This document shows, in pieces, positions 1 through 10,216 of a stretch of 64,000 nucleotides of DNA (positions are counted from its first letter, which is position 1; every line of letters begins with the position of its first letter). The position numbers and the translations under genes are program-made. The notes beneath the pieces are model-generated. The model made no database searches, was not told the origin of the DNA, and was given only the letters and a program-made list of their open reading frames with translations. Origin of the DNA: Candidatus Pantoea deserta (GTDB taxonomy: Bacteria; Pseudomonadota; Gammaproteobacteria; Enterobacterales; Enterobacteriaceae); the NCBI RefSeq assembly GCF_003813865.1, contig NZ_RMVG01000002.1:186001-250000 (forward strand), read 5' to 3'.

Positions 1-659
1 GGCAGTCCGCCCAGCACGCGCTTGCCGCCTTCGCGCAGGCGCGAGTAAGTTTTTCCAGAGAGGATCTGCGCCAGGCGGTTATTGAGCGCGCCGACGTTTT
101 CGGAAATCGACATCTCGTTGTCGTTCAGCACCACCAGCATATCGGGCTTGATGTCGCCCGCGTGGTTCATCGCCTCAAACGCCATACCGGCGGTAATGGC
201 CCCGTCGCCAATGATACAGGCGGTGCGACGGCCCAGACCTTCGCGCTCCGCCGCCGCCGCCATGCCCAGCCCGGCGCTGATCGAGGTCGAAGAGTGGCCG
301 ACGCTCAGCACGTCATATTCACTTTCGCCGCGCCACGGAAAAGGGTGCAGCCCGTTTTTCTGCCGGATCGTGCCGATGCGATCGCGGCGGCCGGTCAGGA
401 TTTTATGCGGATAAGCCTGATGCCCCACATCCCATACCAGATGGTCGAACGGGGTGTTATAGACGTAATGCAGCGCAACGGTCAGCTCGACAACGCCCAG
501 ACCCGAAGCGAAATGGCCGCTGGAGCGGCTGACGCTGTCCAGCAGGTATTGACGAAGTTCGTCGCACAGCGCCGGAAGCGACTCTTTCGGCAGCGCGCGC
601 AGCTCCTCAACGGTGCTTGCCTGCGCCAGTGTCGGGTATTTTGCAATATCAAAACTCAT
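1..659 (-). CDS. dxs: 1-deoxy-D-xylulose-5-phosphate synthase, N-terminal part (runs off left edge)
   Basis: Dxs condenses pyruvate and glyceraldehyde 3-phosphate in a thiamine-diphosphate-dependent reaction, the first step of the MEP isoprenoid pathway, and also supplies DXP for thiamine and pyridoxal. Only the first 219 complete codons are present; the 3' part lies beyond position 1. The start codon is the complement of 657-659 (protein begins [13 protein letters not shown]). The ThDP/Mg motif [19 protein letters not shown] is visible about 150-170 residues in, and the fragment also shows [15 protein letters not shown] and [16 protein letters not shown], both typical of Dxs. It is the last gene of xseB-ispA-dxs, 19 bases after ispA, as in E. 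coli. Confidence 0.97.
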   Translation of the reverse strand, partial: MSFDIAKYPTLAQASTVEELRALPKESLPALCDELRQYLLDSVSRSSGHFASGLGVVELTVALHYVYNTPFDHLVWDVGHQAYPHKILTGRRDRIGTIRQKNGLHPFPWRGESEYDVLSVGHSSTSISAGLGMAAAAEREGLGRRTACIIGDGAITAGMAFEAMNHAGDIKPDMLVVLNDNEMSISENVGALNNRLAQILSGKTYSRLREGGKRVLGGL

Positions 660-678
660 CAGAGACTCATTATCGAAG

Positions 679-1578
679 TTATTTGTCGCGTTCAATTACG
701 AAGCTTGCCAGCGCCTGCAATGCTGTGGTGTCTAACGATTGCGCGGCAAGAATGTCCAGCGCGCTCAGCGCTTGCTGGTAAAGCTCCCTGGCCTTTATAC
801 GGGCGTTGTCCAGACCCAGCAGCGATGGATAGGTGCTCTTCTCCAGCGCCTGATCGGCACCCTGTTTTTTGCCGGTAACCGCGCTGTCGCCGACCACATC
901 CAGAATATCGTCCTGTACCTGGAAGGCGAGTCCGATAGCATCGGCGTAGCGATCGAGCGCCGGCAGCGCAGCGCGTCCGCGCTCGCCCGCCGCCAGTGCG
1001 CCAAGCCTTACGGCGGCGCGGATCAGCGCCCCGGTTTTATGGCGGTGGATCTGTTCCAGCTGCTCCAGACCGACGCGCTGGCCTTCCGCCGCCAGATCGA
1101 GCGCCTGACCGCCGCACATGCCTGCCACGCCGCTGGCGCGCGCCAGTTCGGCGATCATAGCAAGACGATTCGCGTCGCTGACGCCCGGCATCGGTTCATC
1201 GGCCAGGATGGAAAAAGCCAGCGTTTGCAGCGCATCGCCTGCCAGTATCGCCGTATCTTCGCCATATTTAATATGGCAGGTCGGCTGGCCGCGGCGTAGT
1301 GCGTCGTCATCCATCGCGGGCAGGTCATCATGAATAAGAGAGTAGGCGTGGATGCACTCAACGGCGGCGGCTGGCGCATCAAGGCTTGCCGGATCGGCAT
1401 TTAGCATTTCGCCCGTGGCGTACACCAGAAAGGGGCGCAGACGTTTACCGCCTAAGAGTGCCCCATAGCGCATAGCGTTGACCAGAGGAGAACTCTGAAA
1501 AGGTAGTGGATCTAATAAGCGCGACAGCGCGGCGTTTACGCGTTCCGGGTAAACGCTCAGCAGTTGAGTAAAATCCAT
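679..1578 (-). CDS. ispA: Farnesyl diphosphate synthase (geranyltranstransferase)
   Basis: IspA condenses dimethylallyl/geranyl diphosphate with isopentenyl diphosphate to make farnesyl diphosphate, the C15 precursor of quinone side chains and undecaprenyl phosphate. The 299-residue protein matches the family length. The first aspartate-rich motif is [10 protein letters not shown] (about residues 83-92) and the second is QVQDDILD (about 222-229); both bind Mg-diphosphate. The GGKRLRP motif near residue 44 binds IPP. Its start overlaps the xseB stop by one base (TAATG), so translation is probably coupled, and dxs follows directly. Confidence 0.97.
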   Translation of the reverse strand: MDFTQLLSVYPERVNAALSRLLDPLPFQSSPLVNAMRYGALLGGKRLRPFLVYATGEMLNADPASLDAPAAAVECIHAYSLIHDDLPAMDDDALRRGQPTCHIKYGEDTAILAGDALQTLAFSILADEPMPGVSDANRLAMIAELARASGVAGMCGGQALDLAAEGQRVGLEQLEQIHRHKTGALIRAAVRLGALAAGERGRAALPALDRYADAIGLAFQVQDDILDVVGDSAVTGKKQGADQALEKSTYPSLLGLDNARIKARELYQQALSALDILAAQSLDTTALQALASFVIERDK

Positions 1579-1820
1579 TAACTGTTTTCCGGCGTGAAGG
1601 CGCTCAGATCGGCGTCTTTATCATCGCTGAGCAAAATGCGTACGCGCTGCTCGGCCTGTTGTAATGTTTGCTGTCCGGTACGCGCCAGCTGGACGCCGCG
1701 CTCAAACTCATTCAGCGCCTCTTCCAGCGGCAGCTCGCCGCTCTCCAGTCGGCTGACGATCTGTTCCAGCTGCTGTAAGGAGGTTTCAAAACTGGCAGGC
1801 GATTCGGCTTTTTTCGGCAT
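1578..1820 (-). CDS. xseB: Exodeoxyribonuclease VII small subunit
   Basis: XseB is the small regulatory subunit of exonuclease VII, which degrades single-stranded DNA in both directions together with XseA (not in this window). The 80-residue product has the expected size and the conserved helical pattern [32 protein letters not shown] (read in two parts), which forms a two-helix coiled coil. It is the first gene of the xseB-ispA-dxs operon and is divergent from thiI across a 230-base gap. Confidence 0.96.
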   Translation of the reverse strand: MPKKAESPASFETSLQQLEQIVSRLESGELPLEEALNEFERGVQLARTGQQTLQQAEQRVRILLSDDKDADLSAFTPENS

Positions 1821-1938
1821 ATTCAGTGTCGACTCACGTGTAAAACTTGATCTCGTAATCGGTCATGGTAGCGGAGAGCGTTTGATTAGCAAAATAATCA
1901 ATGTGACTGCGGTTGCAGAAGCAGTCATCTGACAAAGG

Positions 1939-1947
1939 TGATATACT
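1939..1947 (+). promoter_or_regulatory. Candidate extended -10 promoter element for thiI
   Basis: TGATATACT contains TG-N-TATACT, an extended -10 match, about 100 bases before the thiI start in the 230-base gap between divergent xseB and thiI. No convincing -35 hexamer lies at 16-18 bases, which extended -10 promoters can tolerate. Assignment to thiI is positional inference. Confidence 0.4.
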
Positions 1948-2050
1948 CTCGCGCCTCGGATGCGGCTGCGCCCTTTAGCCCGCAATATTATGATTTTATC
2001 AGCTAAGTGCCGCGCGCTCGCACTTATTTGCCCAACGAATTTGTGTCGCC

Positions 2051-3499
2051 ATGAAGTTTATCGTCAAGTTATTTCCCGAAATCACCATTAAAAGTCAGTC
2101 GGTGCGACTGCGCTTTATTAAAATCCTGACCGGCAACATTCGCAATGTGCTGAAAACCGTTGGCGAAGAGATTGCCGTGGTGCGTCACTGGGATCACATT
2201 GAAGTCCGTTCAAAAGATGAAGGGCTGCGCGGCGTGATTGTTGATGAGCTGACCCGCATTCCCGGTATTCATCACGTTCTGTCCGTAGAGGATCGCCCCT
2301 ACACCGACGTCCACAATATTTTTGAGCAGACGCTGGCGCTGTATGGCAGCAGCCTGCAAAACAAAACCTTCTGCGTGCGCGTAAAACGCCGCGGCAAACA
2401 TGAGTTTAGCTCGCAGGACGTAGAACGCTACGTGGGCGGCGGTCTGAATCAGCACATCGCCAGCGCGAAGGTGCAGCTGAATAAGCCGGACGTGACCGTT
2501 CATCTCGAAATTGAGGATCAGCGTCTGCTGCTTATCACCGGCCGCTATGAAGGACTGGGCGGTTTCCCGATCGGCACGCAGGAAGATGTGCTGTCGCTGA
2601 TCTCCGGCGGCTTCGATTCCGGCGTCTCCAGCTATATGCTGCTGCGTCGCGGCTGCCGCGTGCACTACTGCTTCTTTAACCTCGGCGGCGCGGCGCATGA
2701 AATCGGCGTGCGTCAGGTTGCGCACTATCTCTGGAACCGCTTCGGCCGCTCGCATCGCGTGCGTTTTGTGGCGATTAATTTCGAACCCGTGGTCGGCGAA
2801 ATTCTGGAAAAAGTGGATGACGGTCAGATGGGCGTGGTGCTGAAGCGTATGATGGTGCGCGCCGCCTCTATGGTGGCGGAGCGCTACGGCGTACAGGCGC
2901 TGGTCACCGGCGAAGCACTGGGCCAGGTCTCCAGCCAGACGCTGACCAACCTGCGCCTGATCGATAACGCCTCTGACACCCTGATCCTGCGTCCGCTGAT
3001 TTCGCATGACAAAGAGCACATCATTAAGATCGCGCGCGACATCGGCACGGAAGATTTTGCCCGCACTATGCCGGAGTATTGCGGCGTGATTTCAAAAAGC
3101 CCGACGGTAAAAGCGGTGAAGGCGAAAATCGAGGCGGAAGAGCAAAACTTCGACTTCAGCATTCTGGACCGCGTGGTGGAAGAGGCGAATAACGTCGACA
3201 TCCGCGACATCGCCGAGCAGGCGCAGGAAGAGGTGGTGGAAGTCGAAACCGTTGACTCTTTCGGCGCGGATGAGTGGGTGCTGGATATTCGCGCCATCGA
3301 CGAGCAGGAAGAGAAGCCGCTGAAGCTGGAAGGCACCGAGGTGAAATCGCTGCCGTTCTATAAGCTCAGCACGCAGTTTGGCGACCTTGACCAGAGCAAA
3401 ACCTGGCTGCTCTACTGCGATCGCGGCGTGATGAGCAAACTTCAGGCGCTCTACCTTCACGAACAGGGCTTTAAAAACGTGAAGGTGTATCGTCCGTAA
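2051..3499 (+). CDS. thiI: tRNA 4-thiouridine synthase / thiamine sulfurtransferase ThiI
   Basis: ThiI adenylates U8 of tRNA and transfers sulfur to form s4U. It also passes sulfur to ThiS for thiamine thiazole synthesis. The 482-residue protein has an N-terminal ferredoxin-like/THUMP region (about 1-165), the PP-loop [11 protein letters not shown] at about residue 184 for ATP binding, the conserved [10 protein letters not shown] cysteine near residue 345, and a C-terminal rhodanese domain whose active-site cysteine is in [10 protein letters not shown]. The full set of catalytic cysteines is present, so both activities are expected. It is followed by a strong terminator and is convergent with yajL. 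Confidence 0.98.
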   Translation: MKFIVKLFPEITIKSQSVRLRFIKILTGNIRNVLKTVGEEIAVVRHWDHIEVRSKDEGLRGVIVDELTRIPGIHHVLSVEDRPYTDVHNIFEQTLALYGSSLQNKTFCVRVKRRGKHEFSSQDVERYVGGGLNQHIASAKVQLNKPDVTVHLEIEDQRLLLITGRYEGLGGFPIGTQEDVLSLISGGFDSGVSSYMLLRRGCRVHYCFFNLGGAAHEIGVRQVAHYLWNRFGRSHRVRFVAINFEPVVGEILEKVDDGQMGVVLKRMMVRAASMVAERYGVQALVTGEALGQVSSQTLTNLRLIDNASDTLILRPLISHDKEHIIKIARDIGTEDFARTMPEYCGVISKSPTVKAVKAKIEAEEQNFDFSILDRVVEEANNVDIRDIAEQAQEEVVEVETVDSFGADEWVLDIRAIDEQEEKPLKLEGTEVKSLPFYKLSTQFGDLDQSKTWLLYCDRGVMSKLQALYLHEQGFKNVKVYRP

Positions 3500-3500
3500 T

Positions 3501-3534
3501 AAAAAGGGCTGCGCGCTGAGCGCAGCCTTTTTTT
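3501..3534. terminator. Bidirectional intrinsic terminator between thiI and yajL
   Basis: A run of A, then the GC-rich stem GGCTGCGC / GCGCAGCC and a run of seven T, directly after the thiI stop. The symmetrical A and T tracts allow it to serve both convergent genes; it reaches into the yajL stop codon. Confidence 0.85.
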
Positions 3535-4129
3535 ATTCGGTGTAGTCGTAAATGCCTGCCGCCAGCACCAGCTGAGAGGCGACCTGCGCCGCTTTCTCTT
3601 TGCCTGCCAGCAGATCGATCAGCTTCAGCGCAAAATCCATCGCCGTACCCGGCCCCTGGCTGGTCAGCAGGTTGACGCGCGGATCCCAGACCACGCGCCT
3701 CTCCATCCATTTCTCCGCCGGGATCGTCTCTTTTAATCCGGGGAAGCCGGTCATATTGCCCACCGGGAACAGGTCATGCGGCACCAGCACGGTGCCCGCT
3801 GCCGCGCAGATTGCCGCAACGATGCGGCCGGAGAGGTGAAACTGACGAACGGTTTCCACCAGCAGCGGACTGTCGCGAAAGGTTTCCGCGCCTTTCAGTC
3901 CGCCCGGCAGCACAATCGCGGCATAATCGTTGTCGGCAACCTCAACCAGCGGCGCATCCGCCAGCAGACGCACGCCGCGCGAACAGATAATCTCTCGCGT
4001 GCCGTCGCTCTCTACGCTGGCGGTCACCACCTTTAGTCCGCCGCGCACCAGTAAATCAATAGTGGTGACCGCTTCGGTCTCTTCACTGCCATGTGCGAGG
4101 CAAACCAGAACGGCTGTGTTCGCGGTCAT
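3533..4129 (-). CDS. yajL: Protein/nucleic-acid deglycase family protein YajL (DJ-1/PfpI)
   Basis: YajL is the bacterial orthologue of human DJ-1. It is reported as an oxidative-stress chaperone and as a deglycase acting on methylglyoxal adducts, although the latter activity is disputed. The 198-residue protein shows the DJ-1 nucleophile elbow [11 protein letters not shown] with cysteine at about residue 108 and the glutamate-containing segment GSEETEA (residues 14-20) that hydrogen-bonds the cysteine. Its start lies inside the 3' end of panE (47-base overlap), which indicates co-transcription with panE. Confidence 0.95.
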   Translation of the reverse strand: MTANTAVLVCLAHGSEETEAVTTIDLLVRGGLKVVTASVESDGTREIICSRGVRLLADAPLVEVADNDYAAIVLPGGLKGAETFRDSPLLVETVRQFHLSGRIVAAICAAAGTVLVPHDLFPVGNMTGFPGLKETIPAEKWMERRVVWDPRVNLLTSQGPGTAMDFALKLIDLLAGKEKAAQVASQLVLAAGIYDYTE

Positions 4130-5003
4130 AATGGGACTCCTTGCGTTTTACCAGTTCATACAGGCGGGTGTTTTCCGGCACGGCAATGCCCTGCGCGCGC
4201 GCGCGTCGCAGCAGAAAGCCGGTAATGTAATCGATTTCGGTCAGGCGCTGCGCGCGCACGTCCTGAAGCATCGAAGAGGTGTTTGCCGCCGTGGTTTCAA
4301 TCACGTCGTAAACAATGTCTTTCAGACTGTCGGCGTTGATGTGCTGGCCTTCGCGTTCCATTACCCAGCTCAGCTCGCGGCAGAGCTGGTTAATCTGCTC
4401 TGGCCAGGCGCGCAGCGCGCCATTCTGGCAGTCGTGCTCGACGGTGAGAGGATTAATCACGCAGTTGACCGCCAGCTTGCGCCAGCAGGCGGCGGCGATA
4501 TTGTCGTGCCAGGCGACGTCCGGCAGCGCCGCGTGCAGAATGTCGGCCAGATCGCTCCAGGCGGCGCTTTTGCGGTTGGCAGGACCGATATGCGTAATCC
4601 CGCTGGCGACGTGTTTAATCACCGTTCCGTCGCGCATCGCCGCGTGCGTGGTAATACCGCGCAGCAGCGGCTGGCTGAGACCTTTTAACTCCTCCAGCGT
4701 GCCCATACCGTTGTGCAGCAGCAGCACAGGGCAATCGTCCGACAAAACGCTCTGTAAGTTGCGCACCGCGGGAGAAACCTGCGGTGCCTTTAGCGTTACC
4801 AGCAGCAGCTGGCTGTCGGCCAGAAAAAGCGGATCGTTAGCGATAAAGGTATTGTTGCTGACCTGGCCCTGATAATCGATGACGTTAACGGAACAGTAGG
4901 GCTGCGGCACGCGCAGCCATCCCTGAACCTCATGACCCTGGCGTGCAAGGGCAGCGAGCCAGATCTGCCCAATGGCCCCGCAACCCAACACGGTAATTTT
5001 CAT
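4083..5003 (-). CDS. panE: 2-dehydropantoate 2-reductase
   Basis: PanE reduces ketopantoate to pantoate with NADPH in the pantothenate/CoA pathway. The protein begins [19 protein letters not shown], with the GxGxxG Rossmann motif at residues 7-12. I chose the start at 5003 because GGGAGG lies just upstream and the resulting 306 residues match the family; an upstream in-frame ATG would add 36 unrelated residues. The catalytic-lysine segment [15 protein letters not shown] is present. The gene overlaps yajL downstream. Confidence 0.96.
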   Translation of the reverse strand: MKITVLGCGAIGQIWLAALARQGHEVQGWLRVPQPYCSVNVIDYQGQVSNNTFIANDPLFLADSQLLLVTLKAPQVSPAVRNLQSVLSDDCPVLLLHNGMGTLEELKGLSQPLLRGITTHAAMRDGTVIKHVASGITHIGPANRKSAAWSDLADILHAALPDVAWHDNIAAACWRKLAVNCVINPLTVEHDCQNGALRAWPEQINQLCRELSWVMEREGQHINADSLKDIVYDVIETTAANTSSMLQDVRAQRLTEIDYITGFLLRRARAQGIAVPENTRLYELVKRKESHYDREHSRSGLPRTWQ

Positions 5004-5138
5004 ACTGCCTCCCGCTGGCGGGTTTGTTGTTTGTTCTTTACTACACAGCGATAAGTATAGCGTTACGCGCAGCCTGATTTTATTTAGTGCGGCAAGACGC
5101 GTATTATGCATGTCACTTTAGCGTCAGGAGAAGAAGAG

Positions 5139-5630
5139 ATGCCATCTTTCGATATCGTTTCAGAAATCGACATGCAGGAAGTCCGCAATGCGGTCGAAAA
5201 TGCCAACCGTGAATTAACGACCCGCTTCGATTTTCGTAACGTCAGCGCCAGTTTCGAGCTAAACGAAAAGAGCGAAACCATTAAGGTGACCAGCGAATCC
5301 GACTTTCAGGTAAAACAGCTGGTGGATATGCTGCGCGAGAAGATGCTCAAGCGCGGCATTGAGGGAGCGGCGCTGGATATTCCTGAGGAGATCGAGCACA
5401 GCGGCAAGAGCTGGAGCGTGGATGCCAAAATGAAAAAAGGCATTGAAACCGACGTGGCGAAAAAGATCGTTAAGCTGATCAAAGACAGCAAGATCAAGGT
5501 GCAGACGCAGATTCAGGGTGACTCGCTGCGCGTGACCGGCAAATCGCGCGACGATTTGCAGAGCGCAATGGCGCTGGTGCGCGGCGGCAACCTCGGCCAG
5601 CCGTTCCAGTTTAAAAACTTCCGCGATTAA
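5139..5630 (+). CDS. yajQ: YajQ family cyclic-di-GMP/nucleotide-binding protein
   Basis: YajQ proteins have two ferredoxin-like domains and bind nucleotides; in Xanthomonas and Pseudomonas homologues bind cyclic di-GMP. The 163-residue protein starts [19 protein letters not shown] and contains the family segment [17 protein letters not shown] used the ATG at 5139, preceded by AGGAGAAGAAG; an upstream ATG at 5106 has no good ribosome site. It is divergent from panE. Its physiological role in enterobacteria is not settled. Confidence 0.95.
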   Translation: MPSFDIVSEIDMQEVRNAVENANRELTTRFDFRNVSASFELNEKSETIKVTSESDFQVKQLVDMLREKMLKRGIEGAALDIPEEIEHSGKSWSVDAKMKKGIETDVAKKIVKLIKDSKIKVQTQIQGDSLRVTGKSRDDLQSAMALVRGGNLGQPFQFKNFRD

Positions 5631-5774
5631 TCCTCTCTGGCGTGCGGCAGGTGATCTGCTGCACGCTTTGCTTACTGCGCCTGCTTTCCCCCTCTTCCCC
5701 TGCGTTAAATCAATATGCTTTCCGGCCAGGCTATGCAAATCTCTTGATGAAACCCTCAACAGGAGAACGAAGTC

Positions 5775-6800
5775 ATGAAAATGATGAAAGCTGCCGTGGT
5801 TAAGGCGTTTGGCGCACCTTTGGTTATCGAGCAGGTACCGATACCCGAAGCTGGCGCAGGACAGGTACTGGTAAAAATTGCGGCGACGGGCGTTTGCCAT
5901 ACCGATCTTCATGCGGCAGAGGGCGACTGGCCCGTCAAACCGGTGCCGCCTTTTATTCCCGGCCATGAAGGGGTTGGCGAGGTGGTGGCGGTAGGACCTC
6001 ATGTCACTCACCTTAAGCTGGGGGATCGCGTCGGCGTGCCCTGGCTCTATTCGGCGTGCGGACATTGCGAGCACTGCCTTGATAGCTGGGAGACGCTCTG
6101 TCATGAACAGAAGAATGCGGGCTATTCGGTCAACGGCAGCTTTGCGGAGTATTGCCTTGCCGATGCCAACTATGTCGGCATTCTGCCTGATAACCTTGAT
6201 TATGCGGAGGTGGCGCCGATCCTCTGCGCCGGGGTAACCGTCTATAAAGGGCTGAAAATGACCGAAGCCCGGCCTGGGAACTGGGTGGTCATTTCCGGTA
6301 TCGGCGGTCTGGGCCATCTGGCCATACAGTACGCCGTGGCGATGGGGCTAAACGTTGCCGCGGTAGACGTTGACGATGATAAGCTGGCGTTCGCGCAGCG
6401 TCTCGGCGCCAGCGTCGTGGTGAACGCCCGTAAAGCGGATCCGGCGCAGGTGTGTCATGCGCAGTTCGGCGGCGCGCATGCGGCGCTGGTCACCGCCGTG
6501 TCACCTGCGGCGTTTGAACAGGCTATCGGCACGCTGCGGCGTGGCGGAACCATGGTGCTTAACGGGCTGCCGCCAGGCAAATTCGACCTCTCTATCTTTG
6601 ATATGGTGCTGGACGGTATCACGGTGCGTGGCTCTATCGTCGGCACGCGAAAAGATTTGCAGGAGGCGCTCGACTTTGCCGGACGGCATAAGGTGAAAGC
6701 CACCATTGCCGTCGAGCCGCTGAGTAATATCAACGCCATTTTTGAACGTATGCACGCCGGAAAAATTGAGGGGCGGATCGTGGTGGATATGTCGCTTTAA
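5775..6800 (+). CDS. adhP: Zinc-dependent alcohol dehydrogenase, AdhP type
   Basis: Medium-chain dehydrogenase that oxidises primary alcohols such as ethanol or propanol with NAD. Catalytic zinc ligands are visible: C41 in GVCHTDLH and H64 in GHEGVGEV. The structural zinc cluster [15 protein letters not shown] follows, then the Rossmann motif [11 protein letters not shown] near residue 175. The 341-residue length fits the family. The start at 5775 follows AGGAG with nine bases of spacing; a start at the fourth codon (MKAAVV) is the usual family start and is possible. E. coli does not carry adhP between yajQ and yajR, so this is a lineage-specific placement. Substrate is inferred from family only. 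Confidence 0.85.
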   Translation: MKMMKAAVVKAFGAPLVIEQVPIPEAGAGQVLVKIAATGVCHTDLHAAEGDWPVKPVPPFIPGHEGVGEVVAVGPHVTHLKLGDRVGVPWLYSACGHCEHCLDSWETLCHEQKNAGYSVNGSFAEYCLADANYVGILPDNLDYAEVAPILCAGVTVYKGLKMTEARPGNWVVISGIGGLGHLAIQYAVAMGLNVAAVDVDDDKLAFAQRLGASVVVNARKADPAQVCHAQFGGAHAALVTAVSPAAFEQAIGTLRRGGTMVLNGLPPGKFDLSIFDMVLDGITVRGSIVGTRKDLQEALDFAGRHKVKATIAVEPLSNINAIFERMHAGKIEGRIVVDMSL

Positions 6801-6816
6801 CACCGGCGTGAAAAGC

Positions 6817-6845
6817 AAAGAACCGGCATAAAGCCGGTTCTTTTG
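6817..6845. terminator. Bidirectional terminator between adhP and yajR
   Basis: AAAGAACCGGC, a five-base loop, then GCCGGTTCTTTT: an eleven-base-pair stem with A and T tracts, between the convergent adhP and yajR stops. Confidence 0.9.
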
Positions 6846-6847
6846 TC

Positions 6848-8236
6848 TCAGTATGCTGAAGCCGTTTTGCCCTGGCTGCTTGCCAGCAGCGCTTCCAGCT
6901 CGGGACGGCTGGTCACCTTACTGTCGATTTTGATATAGGCGCTTTTCTCTTCCGGGACAATCAGCACCGCAGAGACGCCCGGCTGGGCTTTCAGCCGCTG
7001 CTCCAGATTGGGCACCGCCAGCACCTTATCGCTCAGCACGATGCGCAGGCTGCTGACGTACGGGGGTTCCTGCATCGTCATGGCCACAAATAGCCAGACG
7101 GCCGCGACAATGGCGCCGACCAGGAATACCGTCTGCGCATCGAAATGGCCAAAGACCCAGCCGCCGAGACTGCCGCCGATCGCCACGCCAATAAACTGGC
7201 TGGTGGAATACAGTCCCATCGCGGTGCCTTTATAGCCAGCCGGCGACTCCTTGCTGACCAGCGACGGCAGAATCGCCTCCATCAGGTTAAAGGCGAAAAA
7301 GAACAGCTGCACGCCGATCACCAGCGTCCAGAAGTGACCCTCTGCGCCCCACAGCACGATTTCGGCAATAACGATTAACCCGACGCAGGCCACAAATACG
7401 CGCTTCATGCGGCGTTTCACTTCCGCGTAAATAATAAAAGGCACGACGCCGACAAAGGCGATCAGCATGGTGATCAGGTAGACTTTCCAGTGTTCGGCGG
7501 CAGGCAGACCCGCCTGTTCAAACTGGCCGGGCAGGGCGACAAAGCTGGACATCAGCAGGATATGCAGACAAAGAATGCCGACGTTGAGCTTGATCAGGCG
7601 CGAATTGCCGAGCACTTTGCGGAAGCTGCCTTTTACCATGCCCGATTCGCGGTTCAGCACATGGCCCGGCGCGCTGGGCACCACCAGTAAGGTAATAACG
7701 ATCCCCAGCGAGGCGAGAAGGGCGATCATCCAGAACAGCGCGTGCAGGCCAAGCGCGTGGGTGACAATGGGGCCGACCACCATGGCAATGGCGAAGGTGA
7801 CGCCGAAACTGATGCCAATAAACGCCATGGCTTTGGTGCGGTTCTGCTCGCGGGTTAAATCCGAGAGCAGCGCCATGACGGCGGCGGCGATGGCGCCGGA
7901 ACCCTGTAGCGCGCGGCCAAGAATAATGCCCCAGATTGAGGTGGTGGTCGCGGCGATAACGCTGCCGAAAACGAACAGCAGCAGACCGCCGACGATCAGC
8001 GGTTTTCGACCGATGCGGTCAGACATCAGCCCAAACGGAATTTGAAACACAGCCTGCGCCAGCCCGTAAATTCCGATGGCCAGGCCAATCAGCGTTTCAC
8101 TTGCCCCCTGAAGCGCCATGCCATAGGTGGTCAATACCGGCAGGACCATAAACATGCCCAGCATTCGCAGGGAAAATACCGTACCCAAACCCCATGTGGC
8201 GCGAAGCTCCACCGGCGTCATTTTATTGTCGCTCAT
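6848..8236 (-). CDS. yajR: MFS transporter YajR with C-terminal YAM domain
   Basis: Twelve-helix major facilitator transporter of the inner membrane. Motif A between TM2 and TM3 is LMSDRIGRKPLIVGG, typical of proton-driven drug antiporters. After the last helix (about residue 385) there is a soluble ferredoxin-like YAM domain of roughly 65 residues (SSLRIVLSDKVLAVPNLEQ onward), which is the hallmark of YajR. The total of 462 residues is close to E. coli YajR. Position next to yajQ and cyoE matches E. coli. The physiological substrate is unknown. Confidence 0.93.
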   Translation of the reverse strand: MSDNKMTPVELRATWGLGTVFSLRMLGMFMVLPVLTTYGMALQGASETLIGLAIGIYGLAQAVFQIPFGLMSDRIGRKPLIVGGLLLFVFGSVIAATTTSIWGIILGRALQGSGAIAAAVMALLSDLTREQNRTKAMAFIGISFGVTFAIAMVVGPIVTHALGLHALFWMIALLASLGIVITLLVVPSAPGHVLNRESGMVKGSFRKVLGNSRLIKLNVGILCLHILLMSSFVALPGQFEQAGLPAAEHWKVYLITMLIAFVGVVPFIIYAEVKRRMKRVFVACVGLIVIAEIVLWGAEGHFWTLVIGVQLFFFAFNLMEAILPSLVSKESPAGYKGTAMGLYSTSQFIGVAIGGSLGGWVFGHFDAQTVFLVGAIVAAVWLFVAMTMQEPPYVSSLRIVLSDKVLAVPNLEQRLKAQPGVSAVLIVPEEKSAYIKIDSKVTSRPELEALLASSQGKTASAY

Positions 8237-8317
8237 TCCAACCTCTGTAAGTTTGCCGTCTGTATTTTAGGGAGCAGGGCAGGGCGGGTAAAACAATAGT
8301 GTTTAAGAAGTCGTAAC

Positions 8318-8346
8318 AAAAAGAAAGGGCGCGAAATCGCGCCCTT
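8318..8346 (-). terminator. Terminator of the cyo operon
   Basis: AAGGGCGCG-AAAT-CGCGCCCTT hairpin lying 23 bases after the cyoE stop; read on the minus strand it is followed by TTTCTTTTTG. Confidence 0.85.
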
Positions 8347-8368
8347 AGTTTGCTCTGTCAGTGCGGCA

Positions 8369-9256
8369 TTACCACACGTAGGTCAGCAGATCTTTTGACG
8401 CCGGCGCCATAAAGTCCACGGACATCATCACGCTCAGCGCGGTGATCGCTACGATGGAGAAGACGAACAGCTTACGCGCCCAGACGCGGTCGTTAGAGGT
8501 TTTGTAACCTGATAACGCCATGCCCAGCCACCATACGCTGACGGCAGCGGCGACAACCAGATACTTGTAGCCCGCATAACCGCCCAGCGACAGCATCAGC
8601 GTGGCGATCATAAACGCCAGAATGTAGAGCGTAATATGATTCTTCGCCACGGAGATGCCTTTGACGACCGGCAGAACCGGAATGTTCGCCGCCTGGTAAT
8701 CTTTAAAGCGGAAGATGGCAATCGCGTAGGAGTGCGGCATCTGCCACAGACTAAAGATAGCCAGCAGGATCAGCGCGCCCGCATCAAACTCATTGGTGAC
8801 GGCGCAATAGCCAATCACCGGCGGCGCTGCGCCTGACAGGCTGCCAATCAGCGTCCCGTAAACCGAGTGACGCTTCATGTACAGGCTGTAAATGCCGACA
8901 TAAACCACGAAGCCCATCACCGCCAGCCACATGGCCAGCGGATTAGCACCAAAGTAAAGCAACGCAAAGCCAGCAATACCCAGCGCGGTAGCATAAATCA
9001 GGCTTACTTTCGCGGAAATGAGGCCTTTAACCAGCACTCGATTCCTGGTTCTCTCCATCTTCACGTCAATGTCACGGTCGATCACGTTGTTGAAAACACA
9101 ACCAGAGGCGACAACCAGCGACACGCCGATCAGCGAGACGAGAAACAGGGCGTAATCAATGCTGCCTTTGGAAGCCAGCAGAAATCCGCCAATCACAGAA
9201 ATTAAATTCCCGAAAATAATTCCTGGTTTTGTTACTTGCAGGTATTGCTTAATCAT
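8369..9256 (-). CDS. cyoE: Protoheme IX farnesyltransferase (heme O synthase)
   Basis: CyoE transfers a farnesyl group from farnesyl diphosphate to protoheme to make heme O for cytochrome bo oxidase. The 295-residue polytopic membrane protein carries the UbiA-family aspartate-rich motif [15 protein letters not shown] (about residues 57-71) that binds the prenyl diphosphate. It is the last gene of cyoABCDE. The farnesyl donor is made by IspA, also encoded in this window. Confidence 0.97.
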   Translation of the reverse strand: MIKQYLQVTKPGIIFGNLISVIGGFLLASKGSIDYALFLVSLIGVSLVVASGCVFNNVIDRDIDVKMERTRNRVLVKGLISAKVSLIYATALGIAGFALLYFGANPLAMWLAVMGFVVYVGIYSLYMKRHSVYGTLIGSLSGAAPPVIGYCAVTNEFDAGALILLAIFSLWQMPHSYAIAIFRFKDYQAANIPVLPVVKGISVAKNHITLYILAFMIATLMLSLGGYAGYKYLVVAAAVSVWWLGMALSGYKTSNDRVWARKLFVFSIVAITALSVMMSVDFMAPASKDLLTYVW

Positions 9257-9269
9257 TACGCGCGACTCT

Positions 9270-9599
9270 TTAGTGGGCCATCATGTTGTAGTTGAGGTTC
9301 CACATAATCCACAGCGAGCCAACCACGACGATCAGAATAATGACCGCCGAGAAGACGATGGCCACCATGTTCCAGCCGCCCTCGGACTTGCTGTCCAGAT
9401 GCAGGAAGTACACCAGGTGAACCAGCACCTGCACCACGGCACAGACCAGCACGACGCCCAGAATCGTTCCGTGCGACGCGCTGCCATCCATTACCATCCA
9501 GAACGGGATCGCCGTCAGGATGATAGAGAGGATGAAGCCAATCATGTAAGACTTCACGCTGCCGTGTGATGCACCATGTTCAGTTACAGAATGACTCAT
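9270..9599 (-). CDS. cyoD: Cytochrome bo3 ubiquinol oxidase subunit IV
   Basis: Small three-helix membrane subunit of the bo3 quinol oxidase that assists CuB and heme assembly. The 109-residue protein begins [19 protein letters not shown], and its size matches E. coli CyoD. The start at 9599 overlaps the cyoC stop by one base (TAATG), which argues against a longer upstream start. Confidence 0.96.
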   Translation of the reverse strand: MSHSVTEHGASHGSVKSYMIGFILSIILTAIPFWMVMDGSASHGTILGVVLVCAVVQVLVHLVYFLHLDSKSEGGWNMVAIVFSAVIILIVVVGSLWIMWNLNYNMMAH

Positions 9600-10216
9600 T
9601 ACATGGCCCCCATCAGGTAAACAACGGTAAACACGCAGATCCACACCACGTCCAGGAAGTGCCAGAACAGGCTCAGACACATGATACGGGTACGGTTAGT
9701 TGACGTCAGACCGCGACGAGAGATCTGGAACATCAGCACCGCCATCCAGATCAGGCCAGAGGTTACGTGCAGACCGTGGGTGCCGACCAGCGTAAAGAAG
9801 CCAGACAGGAAGCCGCTGCGATCCGGACCGAAACCTTCGGCGATCAGGTGATGGAACTCATAAATTTCCATGCCGATGAAGCCCGCACCGAACAGGAAAG
9901 TTAACGCCAGCCAGCCGATTACGGCGCCTTTGTTTTCTTTGTTCATGGCGATAACCGCCATGCCGTAGGTGATGGAGCTTAACAACAGCAGAGCTGTTTC
10001 AACCAGAACGAACGGCAGCTCGAAAATGTCTTTCCCTGCCGGGCCGCCAGCAGTGCTGTTGACCATAACTGCATAGGTCGCAAACAGAGTTGCGAAGATA
10101 ATGCAGTCACTCATCAGGTAGATCCAGAAGCCAAAGACTTTATTGGCTCCCGCATCGTGATGCCCATGCTCCGCATGGGCGTCGTGGTGGTGTTTTGTCA
10201 GAGTTTCAGTTGACAT
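9599..10216 (-). CDS. cyoC: Cytochrome bo3 ubiquinol oxidase subunit III
   Basis: Heme-copper oxidase subunit III, five membrane helices, 205 residues. A histidine-rich N-terminus ([15 protein letters not shown]) precedes the first helix. The family segments [14 protein letters not shown] and [17 protein letters not shown] are present. Start and stop each overlap the neighbouring cyo genes by one base, indicating tight translational coupling in the operon. Confidence 0.97.
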   Translation of the reverse strand: MSTETLTKHHHDAHAEHGHHDAGANKVFGFWIYLMSDCIIFATLFATYAVMVNSTAGGPAGKDIFELPFVLVETALLLLSSITYGMAVIAMNKENKGAVIGWLALTFLFGAGFIGMEIYEFHHLIAEGFGPDRSGFLSGFFTLVGTHGLHVTSGLIWMAVLMFQISRRGLTSTNRTRIMCLSLFWHFLDVVWICVFTVVYLMGAM

